Below, piece by piece: positions 25,373 through 28,454 of a stretch of 28,454 nucleotides of DNA (positions within the stretch are counted from its first letter, which is position 1; each line of letters starts with the position of its first letter). The DNA is taken from contig JBDNFC010000011.1 in NCBI GenBank assembly GCA_041690035.1, positions 1 through 28,454 of the forward strand. Reading direction: 5' to 3'. Under the pieces are notes generated by a model. That model saw nothing but the letters and a program-made list of their open reading frames with translations. It did no database searches and was not told the DNA's origin. Both the position numbers and the translations under genes were made by a program. The stretch comes from CALSPH01 sp041690035 (lineage in GTDB: Bacteria; Bacteroidota; Bacteroidia; NS11-12g; UBA955).

Positions 25373-26047
25373 ATGTTAAGCCAAACAGAGGAGAATTATT
25401 TAAAAACAATATTTTTAATACTAGAAGAAGAAAAACCATTAACCATTTCAGTATTAAGCAGCCGTATAGGAGTAAGTATGCCGACTGTAAATAGTATGAT
25501 TAAAAGTTTGAGCGGAAAAGATTTAATCAAATACACTAAATATAAGCCAATAGAAGTTACCAAAAACGGCAAATTACAAGCAGCAAATATTATACGAAAA
25601 CACAGATTAACAGAAATGTATTTGGCAGAAAAAATGGGGTTTGGCTGGGAAGAAGTGCATGCAATTGCGGAACAAATGGAACATATTAATTCTATACTAT
25701 TTTTTGATAAGATGGATGAACTGCTTGGTTTTCCAAAAATAGACCCACATGGTTCGCCAATACCAAATAAAGATGGCATAATTACTCCAATTATCTACAC
25801 TTCACTTGCTGCATGCCAAAATGGATATACAGTTAATATAGCGGCTATAAAAGAAAGCAGTTTTGAGTTTTTAAGTTTTTTAAACAGCAAACAACTTGCT
25901 CTAGGCTCTGTTTTAGAAATAATTAAAATTGAGTCTTATGATGGCAGTATAGAACTGGTTGATAAATCTGGCACCAAACATATTTTAAGCAAAATAGTGT
26001 GCGAGAAATTGCTTGTAAATATAATTTCAGGCCCTATTCAAGACTAA
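25373..26047 (+). CDS. MntR/DtxR-family metal-dependent transcriptional regulator
   Basis: The 224-residue repressor has an N-terminal winged helix (TEENYLKTIFLI, then ISVLSSRIGVSMPTVNSMIKSLSGKDLI, about residues 5-55). A dimerisation/metal domain follows (RKHRLTEMYLAEKMGFGWEEVHAIAEQMEHI, about 75-105), then an FeoA/SH3-like C-terminal domain (about 150-220). Metal ligands by alignment are His77, Glu81, His96, Glu100, Glu103 and His104. Glu100 replaces the cysteine (C102) of iron-sensing DtxR and matches Glu99 of Mn-sensing MntR. The Asp8 of Bacillus MntR is Asn8 here, and its Glu11 is Lys11. MntR of Bacillus lacks the FeoA domain, so this is a mixed type. It sits divergent to a TonB-dependent receptor that carries an operator-like palindrome, and probably represses it when metal is sufficient. 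Confidence 0.9.
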   Translation: MLSQTEENYLKTIFLILEEEKPLTISVLSSRIGVSMPTVNSMIKSLSGKDLIKYTKYKPIEVTKNGKLQAANIIRKHRLTEMYLAEKMGFGWEEVHAIAEQMEHINSILFFDKMDELLGFPKIDPHGSPIPNKDGIITPIIYTSLAACQNGYTVNIAAIKESSFEFLSFLNSKQLALGSVLEIIKIESYDGSIELVDKSGTKHILSKIVCEKLLVNIISGPIQD

Positions 26048-26067
26048 ATCTTAATTTTTTTCAAAAA

Positions 26068-26096
26068 AAAAGCATTCAAATGGGTTGAATGCTTTT
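26068..26096. terminator. Bidirectional terminator between the MntR-like and tonB genes
   Basis: A 12-bp perfect stem (AAAAGCATTCAA at 26068-26079 pairing with 26085-26096) with a 5-nt loop is flanked by A and T runs on both sides. It can serve both convergent genes. Confidence 0.9.
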
Positions 26097-26122
26097 AAAT
26101 AAAATTTAATAAGGCTGATTTT

Positions 26123-26830
26123 TTAGAAAGTTGAATTATCTATTTGAAATGGAAATCTAAAATAACTTCTAACAGGTTTACCCATTCTAGTTGCAGGTTT
26201 CCATTTAGTGCTCGTCAATTTCATGATTCTGATAACCTCTTCTTCTAATCCATAGCCCAACTTTCTATTAGGCGGAGCAATGGCTTTTATATCAGTCACA
26301 GAGCCATCAGTTTCAACAACAAACATAATAGGAATGGTACCAGAAATGCCTAATTCTTGCGCAGATCTTGGCATTTTAAACTGTGTTGAAACAAACTCTC
26401 GCAATTGCTCTTCGCCTTTATCTCCAAAAAAAGCTAAATCATCTACATCACTGTAGATATTGTCATCAATTTCAATTTTATCTTTTCCTTTACCATCATC
26501 TTTTCCATTTAACACAGGCGCAGTAATTACAGTTTGTTCTTTGGCAGTATTATCTGGTGGTGGATCCTCTTCTTTATCAGAATCATCCTCAATTTCTTGA
26601 ATATCTGGACTAGGTGGAGGTGGTGGTGCTTTTGGTGGTTCTTGTTGTGTTGGTGGAATTTCTTCTACCGCTTCTAATAAAAGATTGCTTTTCTCTTTTT
26701 TAACTACTTCAGGCTTGTTTGTAAAGGCCATTAGACCCCAAGTAAGCAACAAAGCAATATTTAATCCAATCAATAAGTTGGTGGATTTTTTTTGTTCGGT
26801 GTCAACCTTCAGATACTTTTTTACTTCCAT
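26123..26830 (-). CDS. Energy transducer TonB
   Basis: The 235-residue product has the TonB layout: a short cytoplasmic N-terminus; one transmembrane helix (about 18-36, TNLLIGLNIALLLTWGLMAF); a proline-rich periplasmic stretch (about 59-92, including PPKAPPPPPSPD, then DPPPD); an acidic linker; and a C-terminal TonB domain (about 140-235: FKMPRSAQELGISGTIPIMFVVETDGSVTDIKAI...GYGLEEEVIRIMKLTSTKWKPATRMGKPV). It would pass proton-motive-force energy from ExbBD to outer-membrane receptors such as the one 860 bp away. Neither exbB nor exbD is in this window. Its promoter is predicted at 26896-26930. Confidence 0.95.
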   Translation of the reverse strand: MEVKKYLKVDTEQKKSTNLLIGLNIALLLTWGLMAFTNKPEVVKKEKSNLLLEAVEEIPPTQQEPPKAPPPPPSPDIQEIEDDSDKEEDPPPDNTAKEQTVITAPVLNGKDDGKGKDKIEIDDNIYSDVDDLAFFGDKGEEQLREFVSTQFKMPRSAQELGISGTIPIMFVVETDGSVTDIKAIAPPNRKLGYGLEEEVIRIMKLTSTKWKPATRMGKPVRSYFRFPFQIDNSTF

Positions 26831-26895
26831 GGTTTTTAATTAATTAATTGGTACAAAAATATAAAATTATTTGTTATTAAATACTAATTCTTATT

Positions 26896-26930
26896 CAAAG
26901 GTAAACGAATGGACTAAAATAATTTACAAA
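26896..26930 (-). promoter_or_regulatory. Predicted promoter of tonB
   Basis: On the minus strand TTTG (26927-26930), 23 nt, then TACCTTTG (26896-26903). The spacer is at the long end of the accepted range. The leader to the ATG at 26830 would be about 60 nt. Confidence 0.5.
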
Positions 26931-27005
26931 CGTCCTAATTTTGATAATAAAAAAAATAAAATTACTTTTCAAATACGTGCTTTTCAACTAATTAAAGTTA
27001 CAAAT

Positions 27006-27026
27006 GAATAAATTATTAATTTATTC
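27006..27026. promoter_or_regulatory. 21-bp perfect palindrome upstream of the ECF sigma gene
   Basis: GAATAAATTA and its exact complement flank a single T. It is almost purely A/T except for the outer G-C pair, and lies 90 bp before the sigma-factor start. It could be a regulator site, or chance in AT-rich DNA. Confidence 0.35.
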
Positions 27027-27115
27027 TGATTTTGGTGTAAAATATGTTTTTAAAAAATACAGATACATTATTAAACCAATGGTGTAAAAGTGCATCTAAA
27101 CCCTAAAGTATCCAA

Positions 27116-27655
27116 GTGAAAGAAAAAGACAAAGTATTGATACAGCACTTAGGTGATAAAAATTACAAAGCACTTTTTGAACTATTGTTGGTAAAATATA
27201 AGAAACCATTGTATGCAATGTTATATAAAATAGTTAAAAATCATGATGATACTGATGATGCCTTGCAAAATACTTATATTAAAGTTTGGGAAAATCTATT
27301 AGGATTTAAAGAAGAAAGTACCCTGTTTTCCTGGATGTATACGATTGCGAAAAATGAAGGTTTGATGATTCTGAGAAAAAATAAAAAAATCTTAGACAAT
27401 ACAAACAACGACTTCCTTATTAATTCAACAGGCCTAAACTATGCAGAAGATGAAATTTATATGCTATTGTATAATGCATTAGCGCAATTACCTGAAAAGC
27501 AAAAGTATGTTTTTGAACTAAAATACTTTGCCGAAAATACTTATGAAGAAATAAAAGACAAAACAGATACCAGCATTGGCGCCTTAAAAGCAAGCTATTT
27601 TCATGCGTTACAAAAAATAGGAAAATACATAAAACTAAAAAACACCTTAAACTAA
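27116..27655 (+). CDS. ECF-type RNA polymerase sigma-70 factor
   Basis: The 179-residue sigma factor has region 2 (about residues 15-88: YKKPLYAMLYKIVKNHDDTDDALQNTYIKVWENL...STLFSWMYTIAKNEGLMILRK) and region 4 (about 115-170: LYNALAQLPEKQKYVFELKYFAENTYEEIKDKTDTSIGALKASYFHALQKI). Regions 1 and 3 are absent, as usual in ECF factors. The start is GTG (27116-27118): an in-frame stop lies four codons upstream, and the next ATG would remove part of region 2. It heads a three-gene group with a one-helix membrane protein and a secreted CpxP/Spy-like protein, the usual ground plan for an envelope-responsive sigma with its regulator. Its last codons contain an A_AAA_AAC heptamer (27637-27643). Confidence 0.93.
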   Translation: MKEKDKVLIQHLGDKNYKALFELLLVKYKKPLYAMLYKIVKNHDDTDDALQNTYIKVWENLLGFKEESTLFSWMYTIAKNEGLMILRKNKKILDNTNNDFLINSTGLNYAEDEIYMLLYNALAQLPEKQKYVFELKYFAENTYEEIKDKTDTSIGALKASYFHALQKIGKYIKLKNTLN

Positions 27656-28083
27656 ATGATGAAGAATATTGGAAAGAATTTGATGCTAAATTAGGTGACA
27701 AAACCTTTAAAAAGTTTAAAATTTCAAAAAGGCTAATTCATTTTAGGGCAGCATGTGTTTTAATAGTCGCAAGTCTTATTGGCACAATAGTGGTTTTTAA
27801 GGGTACAAATAACCCTAATCAGCCTTTGGTTAATATTGAAAAAACTAAAAATAGTGATAGCCTAAAAAGAATTAGAGGTGTTGATAGTGCAGCAGAAATA
27901 GATAAAGAAATTGACTTGGCAATAAATGAAATTATAAAAGAGGACCCAAAGGGTAACAAAATTTCAACAACAGATTATCAACAAAATGACAATCAACAGG
28001 ATGACTACCAGCAATTGAATGATTATGAGCTCATCGAAAAACTTACTATAAAAGACATTGAAGAAATAATAAATGAAATATAA
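27656..28083 (+). CDS. One-helix membrane protein after the ECF sigma (anti-sigma-like), start out of frame
   Basis: From 27661 to the stop at 28081-28083 one frame reads EEYWKEFDAKLGDKTF, then a basic patch (KKFKISKR), a transmembrane helix (about 27742-27795, FRAACVLIVASLIGTIVVF) and an extracytoplasmic acidic/Gln-rich tail (DYQQNDNQQDDYQQLNDYELIEKL). This topology and position suggest an anti-sigma factor, although I cannot match a named family. The frame has no ATG, GTG or TTG between the upstream TGA (27544) and a GTG at 27790, which lies at the end of the helix. Two ATGs at 27656 and 27659 are in another frame; one extra A near 27662 would give MMKEYWKEFDAKLGD. So either the sequence carries a frameshift, or the gene is read by another mechanism. 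The 3' end overlaps the next gene by 11 bp. Confidence 0.6.
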
Positions 28084-28454
28084 TATAAAAAACACTACAC
28101 ACCTCTACATAATGGCGGCATTTTTGCTCCTTTCAAATATTTGTTTTGCACAAACAGACTCTGCAAAAATGAAAAAGATGGAAGAACTTAGAACACTAAT
28201 AATCATAGAAAAACTTTCATTAACGCCAAAAGAACAAAAAGATTTTTTGCCATTGTACCACGCCTATAAAAATGCAGAAATAAAGTTACAAAAACAAATT
28301 AATAGTATTTTAAAAAATGGCAATAAGGAAGAAGTAAGTCAGGAAAAGGCTACAAAATTATTAGACTCTTTACAAAAGTTACAGTTATTAAAACTAAATT
28401 TACTTAATGCAGCTATTACCAAGTTTAAAACAGTATTGCCTGCTACAAAAATTC
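28073..28454 (+). CDS. Secreted CpxP/Spy-like helical protein, cut by the window end
   Basis: The ATG at 28073-28075 opens a frame that continues to the window edge (127 codons visible). It has a signal peptide (about residues 1-26: MKYNIKNTTHLYIMAAFLLLSN, then ICFAQ). A charged, helical region follows: MKKMEELRTLIIIEKLSLTPKEQKDFLPLYHAYKNAEIKLQKQI. The LTPKEQKDFLPLYHAY stretch resembles the LTxxQ/“LTPEEAxxFxPxYxxY” pattern of periplasmic CpxP/Spy-like proteins that often follow ECF sigma and anti-sigma genes in Bacteroidota. It overlaps the preceding gene's end by 11 bp, suggesting translational coupling. The C-terminus is outside the window, so full length and any further domain are unknown. 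Confidence 0.65.
   Translation, partial: MKYNIKNTTHLYIMAAFLLLSNICFAQTDSAKMKKMEELRTLIIIEKLSLTPKEQKDFLPLYHAYKNAEIKLQKQINSILKNGNKEEVSQEKATKLLDSLQKLQLLKLNLLNAAITKFKTVLPATKI

Noticed and set aside
27790..28083. 97-codon frame starting at the GTG at 27790 as the true gene
   Set aside because: It would begin at the last residues of a clear transmembrane helix encoded upstream in the same frame, so the real N-terminus must lie further upstream.

Overview
The window looks like a chromosomal segment of a low-GC member of the Bacteroidota, most likely in or near the Chitinophagales/Sphingobacteriales. The evidence is: two secreted proteins with type IX secretion (T9SS) C-terminal sorting domains; Bacteroidota-style promoters (TTTG, about 20 nt, TAnnTTTG) before several genes; the lack of clear Shine-Dalgarno sequences; and families typical of the phylum (DUF2490, a DUF7935-like protein beside methylmalonyl-CoA mutase, a long signal peptidase I, a PNGase F-like protein). 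No phage, transposon, CRISPR array or plasmid gene was seen.

Layout, left to right. 150-1035 (minus) holds a shortened IscA/HesB-like protein and a decayed DUF2490 gene. 1200-4949 (plus) holds a DUF7935-like protein, the catalytic subunit of methylmalonyl-CoA mutase and dnaA. 4952-10411 (minus) holds a six-bladed kelch protein and a 1361-residue secreted beta-helix/PKD protein. A 487-bp gap with a duplicated promoter-like element follows, then an ArsR-type regulator (plus). 11262-16016 (minus) is an AsmA-like protein followed by a NatAB-type ABC exporter pair. 16099-21203 (minus) holds an LRR protein, ribosomal protein L19, a PNGase F-like T9SS substrate and signal peptidase I. 21390-23019 (plus) is tRNA-Leu(UAG) and a GT-C type membrane glycosyltransferase. 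23003-26830 is a metal-uptake neighbourhood: a TonB-dependent receptor (minus), a divergent MntR/DtxR-type regulator (plus) and an energy transducer TonB (minus). 27116 to the end (plus) is an ECF sigma factor, a one-helix membrane protein and the start of a secreted CpxP/Spy-like protein.

How genes work together. The receptor, regulator and TonB form a plausible metal-responsive import unit; a perfect 9-2-9 inverted repeat overlaps the predicted receptor promoter and is the obvious candidate operator. Signal peptidase I and the PNGase F-like protein are translationally coupled (TAATG). The ECF sigma factor with its membrane and secreted partners looks like an envelope-stress module.

The observations most worth a second look are: (1) the junction between the ECF sigma factor and the membrane protein, where the second gene has no usable start codon and either a single-base deletion or an A_AAA_AAC slippery site could explain it; (2) the operator-like palindrome at 25277-25296; (3) a 41-bp, 36/41-identical direct repeat carrying two minus-strand -7 elements before the giant PKD gene; (4) the secreted PNGase F-like protein coupled to lepB; (5) the decayed DUF2490 gene. 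All functional calls are read from sequence and memory of the families; no database search was run.
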